From the NCBI GenBank assembly GCA_025890175.1, contig JANPYM010000018.1:384071-448070 (forward strand): a stretch of 64,000 nt of DNA. Reading direction: 5' to 3'. The translations under genes and the position numbers were made by a program. Source of the DNA: Ciborinia camelliae (taxonomy: Eukaryota > Ascomycota > Leotiomycetes > Helotiales > Sclerotiniaceae). Shown one piece after another: positions 36,402-47,349 of this stretch (positions are counted from its first letter, which is position 1; each line of letters begins with the position of its first letter). A model generated the notes under the pieces. That model was not told the origin of the DNA and did no database searches. It was given only the letters and a program-made list of their open reading frames with translations.

Positions 36402-37122
36402 ATGTTTACGCGAATGATCGGGGTTCCTCCCCAAGTTGGGCTGGCTCCTTCCAAAAGCAGTGGTGATTATGAAAAAGTCCCTTGGTCACACTCGCATATA
36501 TCTCGAGGTCAGATCAACCTAGTCTTGAAACATGCCACCCATTCCAAGCAAAATTATAAGGCTTAATTATAGTTTTTCTTCATATAGGCATACCTACATG
36601 GTTAATCGTATTTCTCCACGATTTTTGGACCCGGGGCTTTTTCTTCCATCTCCCGAGCCCTTGGAGATGAAACCTCCAATCTCCCAATGGCAACCACCAC
36701 TGGTTACTCAACAGTTCTTTATCAGACCTGAGCATCATTCATATATGTTGAAATGATGCACAAGCGGGTACATTTCGGTCAAATTTGAGGTTGCATTCAC
36801 GAAACGCTGTGAATTCAGATAAGCCGTTGAAGCATAATCTAATCTGTTTAATTATTGCACGAATCAGCCTTACCATTGACCGAGGCGTTCGTTTCATGGG
36901 CATCACGTTGAAGGAACATTTGCCTTGTCATACCAATCTCCTTCCCCTCTGAGCATTTCTATATTCAACAAGTGTTTCTGGGGATATGATGTAACTTCCC
37001 AAATACAACTCTGCTACGAGCCCAGTTCATGGCTGCACAGGAGGGACATCAAGACGGGCCTTTTGAGTTCGCTACTCGATCTTGTGATTCGTCATGGTGA
37101 CTGGTGCAATGAGGAATTTTAA
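36402..37122 (+). other. Possible uncharacterised gene or gene fragment
   Basis: A 106-nt open segment from ATG 36402 to 36507 (containing GVPPQVGLAPSKSSGDYEKV) ends at a possible GTCAGA donor, and a TTCATATAG acceptor follows at about 36586. Downstream frames at 36590-36756 and 36925-37122 are open, but I cannot join them into one convincing protein. A separate short ATG frame lies at 36049-36147. Either a small gene with an unusual structure or decayed coding DNA. Confidence 0.22.
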
Positions 37123-37640
37123 GTTTATAATTGGAAAGAGTGATCATTTGAGGGAGGTAATATCCCGGAAGGAACATACGCATAGATCCATGGATCTCAT
37201 TATTCATGGGCAATCTTATAGGATGAAATTTGGACTCATGATAAGTTTCTTCTCTGTCACCTGGAGTCTTGCGTGAGAAGTGGAATTAATTTTTCAGGGT
37301 GGTTGAGGGTGGTATAGTGCGTACGTGCTAGAGCCTCGGCGCTCATATATATGATTCCCCTCGGTCTATAATTCTAGTCAACAATCAATACATTCCTTCT
37401 GAAGACTACTATATAGTTCAGGTGGTATTCCGAAAGTGATATCAGAAATTTTGTTTAGCTACCCGCCTATTTTTGAGTTCTCACACTCCATTGCGCAGTT
37501 TACATACGTCACTTCCATTTTCTAAAAGTGAAACGACAACAGAGGTGGATTAGCTCTCCTCTCTCACCTCCTGCTTTCCCGCCACTGCTCTAGTTTCCAA
37601 TCCTCAATAAAATTCTGTACTCTCTCGCTTCACTATCACT

Positions 37641-38993
37641 ATGTACCTCTCAACACTCCTTACTGCCTTTCTGGCTAGTACAGCCAGTGCATGGATGCCA
37701 GGTGGTGAAAAAGATCTTCGCTCAGAAGACGGTGTTTCTATCTTCAACCCAGAAGCAAAACATCCCACCGCACGTCGCTGGACTCCCGCGTCCGGCAAGA
37801 TTCGAGGTGTGAACCTTGGATCCCTCTTCGTTTTCGAGCCATGGATTGCCAATACTGCATGGACAGATATGGGCTGCGGAGCATACAAATCCGAGTTTGA
37901 CTGTGTAGCTGGTTTGGGACAGGCAGCAGCTAATACCGCCTTTGAAAACCACTGGAAGACTTGGATCAACGCTACCGATATTGCCAAGATGGCAAGTTTC
38001 GGTATCAACACGATTAGAATCCCCGTCGGATATTGGATGATGGAAAGTCTCGTTTACGCCGATAGTGAACACTTCCCTCAAGGAGGTATTTATCACCTCG
38101 AGAATATCTGCGAGGAAGCCGCCAAGGTTGGCTTCTACATCATCATTGATATGCATGGAGCGCCCGGAGCACAAGTTGCAAAGAACCCTGATTCCGGACA
38201 ATATGCCTCGACTCCTGGTTTCTATGTTGACTACCAATATGCTCGTGCTGAAACGTTTCTCTCTTGGCTCACGACCAAAATTCACACTCGTACGGCTTTC
38301 AGAAACGTGGGCATGATTGGTATTGTGAATGAACCGGTCCAAGATGCTAACAAGACTGCGAGTATGATTTCGAAGTTTTATCCGGCTGCTTATAAGGCCA
38401 TTCGAGATGCCGAGGCGGCGGTGAATATCACGGCGAATAATTACTTGCATGTTCAGGTCATGGATCAGGGATGGGGTTCGGGAGATCCAAATCTGGGATT
38501 GGCCGGTGCTGTTTCTTTGGCTTGTAAGTTCTCCCATTCTTTTCTTCATTCATTTACGATCCGATCACGTTCCCTCACCCATGCATGTTCCGATTTCCCA
38601 TCCTAACCCACTCTCCTCATAGACGACGAACACCGCTACCTCAAATGGTCCTCGGTCAACGTCTCTCAAACAGCCTACCTCGAATCGTCCTGCACCTACG
38701 ATCCGATCTCCAGCACCGGCGGCCCGACGATCGTCGGCGAATTCTCCATCTCCCCCCCGGACAACGTGCAAGACACGGCCGGCTGGTCCACGTCGTCGCA
38801 AAAAGCCTTCTACAAGCAGTGGTTCGAGGCCCAGGTCTGGGGCTATGAATCGCATGCCCGCGGCTGGATCTTCTGGACTTGGAAGGCCCAGTTGAATGAT
38901 TATCGCTGGAGCTATTTGGATGCCGTGGAGGCGGGCGTGGTTACGAAGGATTTGGACGCTGTGGCGGGTACTGAGGCTTGTAGTTCTTATTAG
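37641..38993 (+). CDS. Secreted GH5 glucanase (417 aa)
   Basis: Exons 37641-38523 and 38623-38993; the 99-nt phase-1 intron (GTAAGT...CTCATAG) restores a Tyr codon. A signal peptide ends near STASAW. GH5 landmarks: KIRGVNLGSLFVFEPWI near the start, INTIRIPVGYWMME, GFYIIIDMHGAPGAQV, the acid/base Glu in GIVNEP (about residue 231), and the nucleophile Glu in IVGEFS (about residue 334), then RGWIFWTWKAQ. The sequence resembles fungal exo-beta-1,3- and endo-beta-1,6-glucanases, so the substrate is probably fungal or plant wall glucan; which linkage cannot be decided from motifs. Exon 2 is clearly more GC-rich than exon 1. Confidence 0.92.
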
Positions 38994-39296
38994 GGTGGGA
39001 GATATGTTGGTGTTGGTGGCTTTTGTTTGGGCGTTTTGGTATGGTATTACATCCTCTTGTTGGGGGGGAGGTGGCGTTGATGCTCTTAGGATATATCATG
39101 TTTTAGAACATTCAAAGTTCGAATTTGGCTTGGTTAGGTCCACGGGGGGAATCTTTGAGCGGCCTGGCGTTGGTTGGAATTGGTATTTTCTCCTTTTTTT
39201 TAAAAAACAAACACACGAATAAACGAATAAACGAATAAAAGAACACTCTGGATTGATAGTATCAATAATTCGTTGGATCCTATTCTATCCTTTTAT

Positions 39297-39343
39297 GTCT
39301 ATCTTTCTGTCTTTCTGTCTGTCTTTCTGTCTGTCTGTTTCTC
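39297..39343. repeat. (TCTG)/(TTTCTGTC)n microsatellite
   Basis: Pyrimidine-rich tandem units of CTTTCTGT and CTGT. Confidence 0.8.
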
Positions 39344-39438
39344 ATTTACTTGGATTCTTGTTTTGTTTTGGCTTCTTGGGTTTTTTGTGATGATGATTTG
39401 ATTGTATATATATATATATGTATACATATACATATTTA

Positions 39439-39512
39439 CATGGATAGATAGGTAGATAGGTAGATAGGTAGGTAGGTAGGTATCTTTACATAAGTAGGTA
39501 GGTAGGTAGGTA
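39439..39512. repeat. (GATAGGTA)n / (GGTA)n microsatellite
   Basis: Runs of GGATAGATAGGTAG and GGTAGGTA, the commonest repeat motif of this window. Confidence 0.85.
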
Positions 39513-39566
39513 TCTATCAACGAAAAGTTCGGCGCACCATTCACGCAATGATTTTTAATCATCGTA

Positions 39567-39586
39567 CTCTCTCTCTCTCTCTCTCT
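39567..39586. repeat. (CT)n microsatellite
   Basis: Perfect CT dinucleotide run of ten units. Confidence 0.9.
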
Positions 39587-39840
39587 GGCCACCTTATTTG
39601 CTTTTCACTAATACTATATTTATTGTTCCCTTTATTCTTTCACCAGAACCCCATCATCCATCCATCAAAATCAAAATAAACTCCTCGAACTCCTCATATA
39701 CCGCTACATTATCCAATGTATATTATCCATTATATCTCTTCAAACCCCCCAACCCTCCAATTTCGAATTTCGAATTTTCATCCCGGATATCCCATCCCAT
39801 CCCATTCCAAATCTATAGAGTTAAAGTTCAAGTTAAAATT

Positions 39841-39888
39841 GATTTTGATTTTGATTTTGATTTTGATTTTGATTTTGATTTTGATTTT
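39841..39888. repeat. (GATTTT)8 microsatellite
   Basis: Eight perfect hexamer units; the open frames over it code only for Asp-Phe repeats and are not genes. Confidence 0.92.
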
Positions 39889-40459
39889 ACAACTTGAGAA
39901 GAGGTACCTATCTAGATAGGTAATCATCTACCTATTTATATAACTACCTCAATAACTATATATCTATCTAGATATCTATCTAGATATCTATCGATCTAGA
40001 TCTAGATCTTTTCTTATTGTTATCATCACACACAGAGAGAGACATATACATCAGATTCGTCATACATACACATATATACATCATCACACAATAACAAGCA
40101 AGATCTTCCACCTTCATCGTAACGCAACACAATGAATAATAAATAAGATTTTCCATTTTCCATTTTATCTTTTCTATTTTCTTTTTCATTCTTTATAATG
40201 TATAAACTCTATAATCTTTATTCTTGAAGATCTTTTCGGATGTTATGTTACCTTATGTCATGTTAGGTACGTTTTTTCATGCTATGTTACGTCATGTTAT
40301 ATTGTGTTTGGTATCTGCAGCTGTAGCTGTAGCCGTAGCTGCAGTTGTAACCAAAGAGGGAGGTTAGTGAGCTAGAGGTTTCGCATACAGATTTTTATTT
40401 TATTTTTTTAGGGGGGGGAAGTGGTTGGGGATAAGGGGTGAAGGAAGGGGAAGGGGTGT

Positions 40460-40469
40460 NNNNNNNNNN
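40460..40469. other. Assembly gap (10 N) flanked by identical sequence
   Basis: The 46 bases before the gap (40414-40459) and the 46 after it (40470-40515) are the same G-rich sequence, so two contig ends overlap here and the true locus probably has one copy. Confidence 0.9.
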
Positions 40470-41899
40470 GGGGGAAGTGGTTGGGGATAAGGGGTGAAGG
40501 AAGGGGAAGGGGTGTGAGGTATAGGGGGGGGGGGGTTGTAGAGGAGAAAGGCGTGAGGGGTGTATGTATACACCAACCTTCCTCACTATCCATCTAGCAA
40601 ATAAACAAATAAATCATCTGAAAACAAAAATTCACCCCAGATGAACCCTAGAAACCTTGATAAATTAACATTCACTCATTCTGAATGGAAAAATAAGTAA
40701 GTAAACTTCTATTCTATTCATTTATGTAATAGTATCTCGGTAGGTAATGGGGATTTAATGAAGTGAGATGACATGCGATGAGATATTACCTATATGGAGA
40801 TGAGATATTACCTATATGGATCGCAGTCGCCGTACTATAGAGCCTCCCCCCTTCGAGCGAGAGGCGAGAGGAGAGGAGAGGCTTTTCTTTGCCCCCCCTT
40901 TACTCTTTGAAATAGCTTCCTTATTATTAAATTGAATGACCAATAAGCTGGCGCCCTTAAGGTGTCTGTATTCTTTTTAGTCCCGAAACGGCAGAACTCA
41001 AAGCTCGTTGCCTATATACAATACAGTACCTATGGCATATATTGGTATCCCATAACAATTGGATTTGGCGGTGCTAGCTTACTTGCCAACCTTTACAAAG
41101 AGAGGGCTTACAGCTTCCTTCATATCCATGTACGAGAAAAGACGCGTAAGTAGCGAAGAGAACGAGGTGGTGCAAAGCTGTAGCATTCGTCAATTTTCAT
41201 CACAACTTTCTGCAGCCAGTGTTATCTGTAGTCTACCGCTTTGACCGAACCTTGGAGAGATTATTAGGTAGTATTTGATATGGGCGTATGGACGCCTACT
41301 ATCAGACCAGGTTCGAGGCCGAGGCTGGGTGGTAGCTATGCACTGTTGGCGTGCCAGACTGCCCGTTGTGAATAATAAGTTCCACCTGGGCATACGGTAG
41401 TAAGACCTCCCAATTTGATATATTCATTCATAGATATGTCATCTGGGCATCCCCATAGGTAGGTATGATGATATCTCATATGACATACCCAGTCTTCCGA
41501 ACACGTGGGTCCCATTCCCCAGAAATAGGATGATAGCTCCATCGCCTATGATATCCGGATGTTGATATCACGATGGTGAACCAGGCTGGCAACATGTTAC
41601 GGTAATTTCCCATGGAAACTCGGGATAGGTTGGAGTATTGCCATAGCCTCAATACCATTCACTGACCTCACTAGCGCCAAGCCTCAATCACATTGTTTCT
41701 TTTGTTTATTTAGGGGGCTGCGAACGCTCTCCCAGCTACCAGGTACCCTTCATCTACAACACCTTCGTTTTTATCTGTCGGCACTTCAACTTTCTATTCA
41801 ACTGTCTATTCAACTTTCAATTCAACTTTCTACTCAAATTTCTACTCAACTTTCGATTCAAATTACAGGTAAATACCCAAAGAATACTAGGTAGCCATC

Positions 41900-42805
41900 A
41901 TGTCTATCATTCAGAGATTCCAACTCTTCGCCATTCTCGTAATCGCACTCGTCCTTCCCATCAACGCCCAATTCCAGGGTATTGATCAAGTCGCTCGTGG
42001 TGTTGCATGGACAAGCAGTGAGTCGGAGCCCTCCAGATCCAGATGTTGTATGAAAACATGATTCTTTCCCTGCACTGCGAGAATGCAAGTTCTAATGCGA
42101 AAATGCTAGCCGGTTCGGTGGAGAGCTCCATTCCCACTATTGTTCCCGATACTGATACCGATACCGATACCGAGTCTTCTTCCGTTCCTATTACTTATAC
42201 CTCCTCCGCCTCCTATGAAACTCTCACGCCAATCTTGACTTCAATCCCCGGTACCTACACTCAAACTTCAAGCTCTTTGGTTCGTTTCCACATCCATCTT
42301 TCTGCTTTTCTGAATCAATCCACAATGTTCAAGCACAATTCTTTTCTTTTCTTTCTCGCAATAGCTTTATTCCTCAGATTCATCCCCTCTAAATATTTCC
42401 CAGTTGAATAATTGCTAACTCCCTCATCCGTAACAGCCAACCCTCATCACCACCAGTCCGACCGGCACCCTCTCAGTCCCCCTCTCAATTCCCACCTCCT
42501 CCCCATTCCTACCCACCACCACCGGTTCCTCCCCACTCCTCCCCACAACCTCTGGTCCCTATACCAACGCCACGTTACCCATCACATTCACCACCAGCAC
42601 CGCTTCGCCTTCCCATTCATCCGATGCTTCCGGTAGCTCCAGCAAGGGTTCCAGTAGTGCTCCAAGCAAGGGCTCGCCAAGCAGCAGCGGAAACCCTTCG
42701 GAGACTTCCAAGGCCCCTCCTGCTTCTGGTGGAGCCATTGAGGCTAATAAGCTTTCCGGCGGTTTGATGGCTATTGCGGTTGCTGTTGCGTATCTTTTTG
42801 GTTAA
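41900..42805 (+). CDS. GPI-anchored Ser/Thr/Pro-rich surface protein (218 aa)
   Basis: Exons 41900-42017, 42110-42279 and 42437-42805; introns of 92 nt (phase 1) and 157 nt (phase 0, with a weak GTTCGT donor and a GCTAACT branch site). The spliced frame gives a signal peptide ending near PINAQF, a short N-terminal part with a (Asp-Thr)4 run, a long Ser/Thr/Pro-rich stalk and a Ser/Gly-rich linker. It ends in a hydrophobic tail (LSGGLMAIAVAVAYLFG) preceded by small residues, the typical GPI-attachment signal. Expected to be an O-glycosylated cell-wall or plasma-membrane protein. No catalytic domain. The second intron is the least certain part, but the third exon frame fits a GPI signal only in this model. 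Confidence 0.72.
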
Positions 42806-45680
42806 AGTATGCAGGCATGCAAGCATGCGATGATAGATATGTTATGATACCACGCCACGTCTTGTGATCTATGCATGGGGGGGGAATATTTTTCTTTTTT
42901 CTTTTTTCTCTTTTTCTGGGGGTGGAGGGGAGTGGAGGATTTAATGGGGTAATAACACCTGGTACAAAACAGGGAAGCTAAAGAAAGGAAGGAAGGAATT
43001 CGCATTCGCATTTGTATTTCCAGTGGCGTCGGGTATCTAGGTACCTATCAAAGGATCATTGTTTGTTTCCATTGTTTCCATTGTTTCATTCATTCAATCA
43101 ATCTCTGGATGGATGAAATCAAAATCACGTTCGTGTCATCTTGGGATCGGGAAAGGGGACTTTCAATTCATTTCATTTCCGAACCGGGAACCATGGGTTT
43201 AATCAATAGGCTTGCCTTGCCTTACCTACCTTGGGTCTGTCTATATCTCCCATTGGTTCTTTGATAGGTATTAATGAACAGATGTTTTTCTTTTGCGACC
43301 TGTCCTGCTTTGCTTTGCTTTGCTGTAAACTGATCGGTATTTTGAGTGTGTGAATCTGAAACGTGATATTTTTTGGTTGATTAGACAGGTAAGGTAGGTA
43401 GGTAATCTTAGATGAAGTTACATGAGGTGGTTTTCTTATTATTCACCAGGTCTTGTTATAGTTATGATTTTAGTGTGAAGTTGATTAGGATAGGTAGTTA
43501 AATTCATATTCATGGTTGATTTATTTATTTGTACAATAGAGTCTGATATTAAACATTGAAGCTTTGTTGGATAGTCAAAGTATCCATTGTCGATTTGTAT
43601 TAGGGCCTAATATTTCATACTCATTTATACCAGCGAGTCTAGTATGTATAGTCTATTTGTATAACTGATTTTACTATTCACAACTAATTTATACAATTAA
43701 GCTAATATTTTCAGCCGCTTGATATTATAGAGCTTAATATTCAAAACTAATTTGTATCATACCGGTCTAATATTCGAAACCCATTCACATAATCGGCGCT
43801 AAATGTTCAAAACTAATCAAGGTTTAATGTTGAAAATATCTATATGGCAAAGGCCTAGATAATGCTCAACACTAATTTGCATAATCAAGGCCTAATATTT
43901 GTATAATCACGGCTCAATATTTGAAAATGTTTGAGGAAATATAGTTAAGAACTAGCATCTCTAAAAATACTATATACTATCTCGATCAATGCCCACGAGT
44001 AAAGCGATTCATATGTTCAAAATTATTGGATGCTTGACTAAGTACATTTAAAACAGTATCAAACGACCATGTATAACCATTAGCACGGGTTGAATGAATA
44101 GGAAGATAAAAAGTATAACCTTCTATTTCGTCTTTGGAACGCTATATTGATACGTTTATCTTATGTGAAATCGAGAGTATAAATATTGTAGTATTATTAT
44201 GACTGAGAAGCTAAATTTTAAGGAATTGGGAGATGATATATAGAGAATCAATACAAGGCCAACGGGACGATATAGAGCATTTATATCAAGATCTTGTAAG
44301 AGACTTCGGGAACTCTTGGAGAAGGGTCAATTGGGCATTAAATAAAAGGTTGGGCTAAGAAACGTGTGTTGATTTAATCGAGAGATGTATAGAAATGGGC
44401 ATCGGAATTTGAGGAATGTCGATTGGTATAACAGCACCTGCTAGTCCTTGTCGAAGGTTATTTTGTCATGACGCTTAGCTTTTTTCTTGCTGATTATGGA
44501 TTTAGACCGCTTGCTCTCTACATTCGGTGATGCTTCCACTGCAATTTTATCGGCCTCGATATAAGCTCAATCCGATCAGTTCCGAACTACTGTTTATCGG
44601 CGGATCGGCTGATTCCTCCCAAGTAGAAACGACAAGACTTCTTGGTGCTCATGCTCATTATATGCCATGCCATGCCATGCTGAATTTTATAATGCCGGCG
44701 ACTTTGAGATTATAGCAGGCTGAATACTCAAGTGTGATTTACACAGCCGAGCTTTAATGTTCAAAAGTGATTTATATAATCGAGGTTGGATGTTTAAGAG
44801 TAATATACACAATCAAGATTCATGTTTGGGAATGATTAACGCAATGGAGGCTTCATGTTTCAAGTAATATCAAATACTAGAAATAAATTATGATAAAGAT
44901 ATTATAAGCGTTTATTTGCGTATCGCACTTCATCGAAATAGCAATAGAAATATTCAGCTGTCTCTCATATAGATAAAACATGTTTCAGAATAATCTTTCA
45001 CTAGAACTAAACATCAGATCTGGGTGGACAGTAACCGAAGTAGAAAAGCTTCAAACAAAGACGACAGCAAGTGTATCAATTTCTCATCCACTTGAATTCT
45101 TGAAAATAAATTCATTGTATTCCTGTGGTTGCATTGGTGGTCACCACTTCAACAGAAATAAAGCCCCCCTTCTTTTAGAATAAATGCAGGTGTTGGTTGG
45201 GTCTATAGAAATATAGACACAATTCGCAAGACAACATGTACGTATGGCCATCCAATATCATTATCATCAAGGTGCGCTCATCCTGGGCTCATATGATCCT
45301 TTCGATGACCCAATAAAGGGTGTGGTTTTGAGTATAGGCAAGACCAGATACCAAAAGAATGATTTGATCACAAAGATGTTTTGCGTATTTACCTAAGGTA
45401 GGTAGGTATATTGACGACTCTGGGTTTAAGAATCCGAGGATTCAAATTGAGACTGTCGCCACGCATGCAAAGGCGGCGCGTGAGGCTGGTTCTGATTTCA
45501 TGTCTTGAATGCACAAAAACCTTCTAACAGAATCCACGGCGATTTTGGTTTCTCCACGAAATGTCAGGCAGGATATTTCCAGTATCTCAATAGCAAAATG
45601 GGTCATTCATGAAGTTATGTTTGATTATACATTACAATTCCAATGTGTATGCGTAGAAAACTTTCGTCTCCGAGCTTGAA
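42806..45680. other. Gene-poor AT-rich region with repeated short phrases
   Basis: 2.9 kb without a supported gene. From 43530 to 43930 and again at 44710-44880 the sequence is built from imperfect repeats of a phrase like 'CTAATATTCAAAACTAATTTGTATAATC', at intervals of roughly 30-60 bases. AGGT-type motifs lie at 43388-43405 and 45390-45403. This looks like an old, decayed minisatellite. Confidence 0.45.
43540..43930. repeat. Degenerate minisatellite (CTAATATTCAAAACTAATTTGTAT-like units)
   Basis: At least eight imperfect units containing 'CTAATATT' and 'AACTAATTT', with variable spacing. A weaker block of the same phrase lies at 44730-44870. Differences between units are mostly transitions. 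Confidence 0.55.
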
Positions 45681-47349
45681 GTGCGAGGATTGCAACCGAA
45701 CGTGATCAATCTCCTGGCTGGAATCCCTTCTTACGACACAGAAGATGGGCCGACGATGGGCTTAATATATACGGCCTTGGAGGAAGAGATGTGGAATCTG
45801 GAAGGGCAGAGGGTAATACGCATGCCATACCATTACGTATGGAGGCAGTCCACAAACATTCGGTTGCTGAAGTCTTTAATATTACCCCTGATACCGAGTC
45901 TTCATCCCTCATACAAACCATAGAAGAGGATGTTATTAGATCACAGTCGGCTGGTGATGTAGATACTGTAAAGACCACTGCCTCTATCATCGGAGAGAAA
46001 CATCATCGGTATCATTTCCGACACTCTACTTCCTTAACCAAACCAGAAACTTGTGAACTTGATACAGGAATTGTAAATGCAAAAAGGCGCACCTGGCTAT
46101 CGGTACAGTTGGCGAAACACATAGTGGCGATTTTCTGTTCATCATGATTATCACTTCTCCTTGCTTTTGTACCAGCAGGATTCGCTTCAAATTATACCAA
46201 TTTACCACCGGTAGTCAACTTTAAACTGAACTTCCTCGCCATCTTCCAAGTGCTTCAATTGTTGGTATGGCTATGGATGAAGAAATGTTGCGTGTTGGAA
46301 ACGCTGTTGGTGTATTAATCTATACGACCTTCGGAAATATCGTGCAACTGACTACCCCAATCCTTCTGCTAAAGACTCGCCCAGTAGAGATTCTGAAGAC
46401 TTCACTAGTTGGTGTTCTTGGTGGAGTTCTGTTACCCATGGGCGCAAGTTATCTTGCAGGTGGAAATCATCGACTGGAGCAGTTCTTTGATGTTAGGTCC
46501 GCAAGCTACGTTTGCAATTTAACATTATCTGTGGCCAGTGTGATAATACCAACAGGATGTCATATATCTGCCCATTCGAATACGGAGACGATTGCGGCAC
46601 AATGCCGGTGAACGTCGATTTTGCTTCTGTTTGTGTACGGCATCTATCTGTCCTTCCAACTTCACATGCGCATGTTTTTAATCTGGAAGCCGGCATGGTA
46701 ATTTCAAACTTTCAACCCGCTTAATAAGTAGTGACTGGGTTGATATACACCGAAAACCCACCAAAACGAGCCATCAAAGGTGCCGCAGAAGGCGTAGTTA
46801 CTAAAACTCAACCTTCCCCTCCATCAATAGTATCCTCAATAACCGAGGAGGAAGAGCCCCAACTATCTTTGTTCATCGGTATAATTAGCCTCATAATCGG
46901 GACAGCCGTTCTCGCCTTCAACACCACTTTCGCCATCGAAAGTATCGATGGCTTGACAGAACATCATGCCTCACCCAGTTTCGTCGGTTTAATACTCCTT
47001 CCTTTCCTTGACAATGATCTCCTGCTCATTACATGTATGTGCACGTATACATCATGGCATAGGCGTGAAAATCACTCCAAATTTCGCTGCTAATTATGCC
47101 TCTTATCATACTCATCACTTGGATTTGGGGCATTGATGATATGGGTTTGTTGTGTGATGGATTCCAGGTTTCATCACTGTTTACGGCGGTTTTATTTCTT
47201 AATTTTCTTATTGTGGATGGAAAGAGTAATTAGCATGTGAATTTGATTTGCATCCCCGTATCTACACATTGCTAACTCAATATAGTCTACAAGGTGTTTT
47301 ACTGCTTTCAATTTATGTCATGATAGCTATAGCAGCTTTGTACAACTAG
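45681..47349 (+). pseudogene. Decayed Ca2+/H+ exchanger (Vcx1/CAX family)
   Basis: Translating in pieces gives a near-complete CAX protein: an N-terminal cytoplasmic part (about 45800-46100), AKHIVAIFCSS then a stop where the family has Trp, LSLLLAFVPAGFASNYT, a one-base shift near 46250, then EEMLRVGNAVGVLIYTTFGN, ILLLFVYGIYLSFQLHMRMF after another in-frame stop (TGA at 46609), then LSLFIGIISLIIGTAVLAFN and SFVGLILLP. Next a deletion or shift near 47020, then SLLIMPLIILITWIWGIDD, LFLNFLIVDGKSN, a broken intron, and LQGVLLLSIYVMIAIAALYN. The signature GNAVEL motif reads GNIVQL, so the ion-binding Glu is gone. Family members pump Ca2+ into the vacuole; this copy cannot. Several independent lesions make sequencing error unlikely. 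Confidence 0.85.

Larger units (their letters stand above)
33900..37640. other. Long intergenic region, mostly AT-rich
   Basis: 3.7 kb. 34300-34860 is strongly AT-rich. Around 35490-35580 there is a GCCATCTA/CCACCTA tandem tract. Between 36049 and 37122 several frames look faintly coding (next entry). The last 250 bases are the promoter of the GH5 gene. Confidence 0.4.
38994..41899. other. Microsatellite-rich intergenic region with an assembly gap
   Basis: 2.9 kb without a gene I can support. It is dominated by simple repeats (listed below), a GATCTA palindromic tract at 39950-40010, a G-rich tract around the N-gap at 40460, and an AACTTTC/CAACTTTCTA tract at 41780-41860 just before the GPI-protein gene. 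Confidence 0.5.

Noticed and set aside
39841..39888. Open frame coding for Asp-Phe repeats
   Set aside because: Simple (GATTTT)n repeat, not a protein.
43540..43930. CRISPR-like array
   Set aside because: Units are imperfect with irregular spacing and the DNA is fungal; no repeat-spacer structure.
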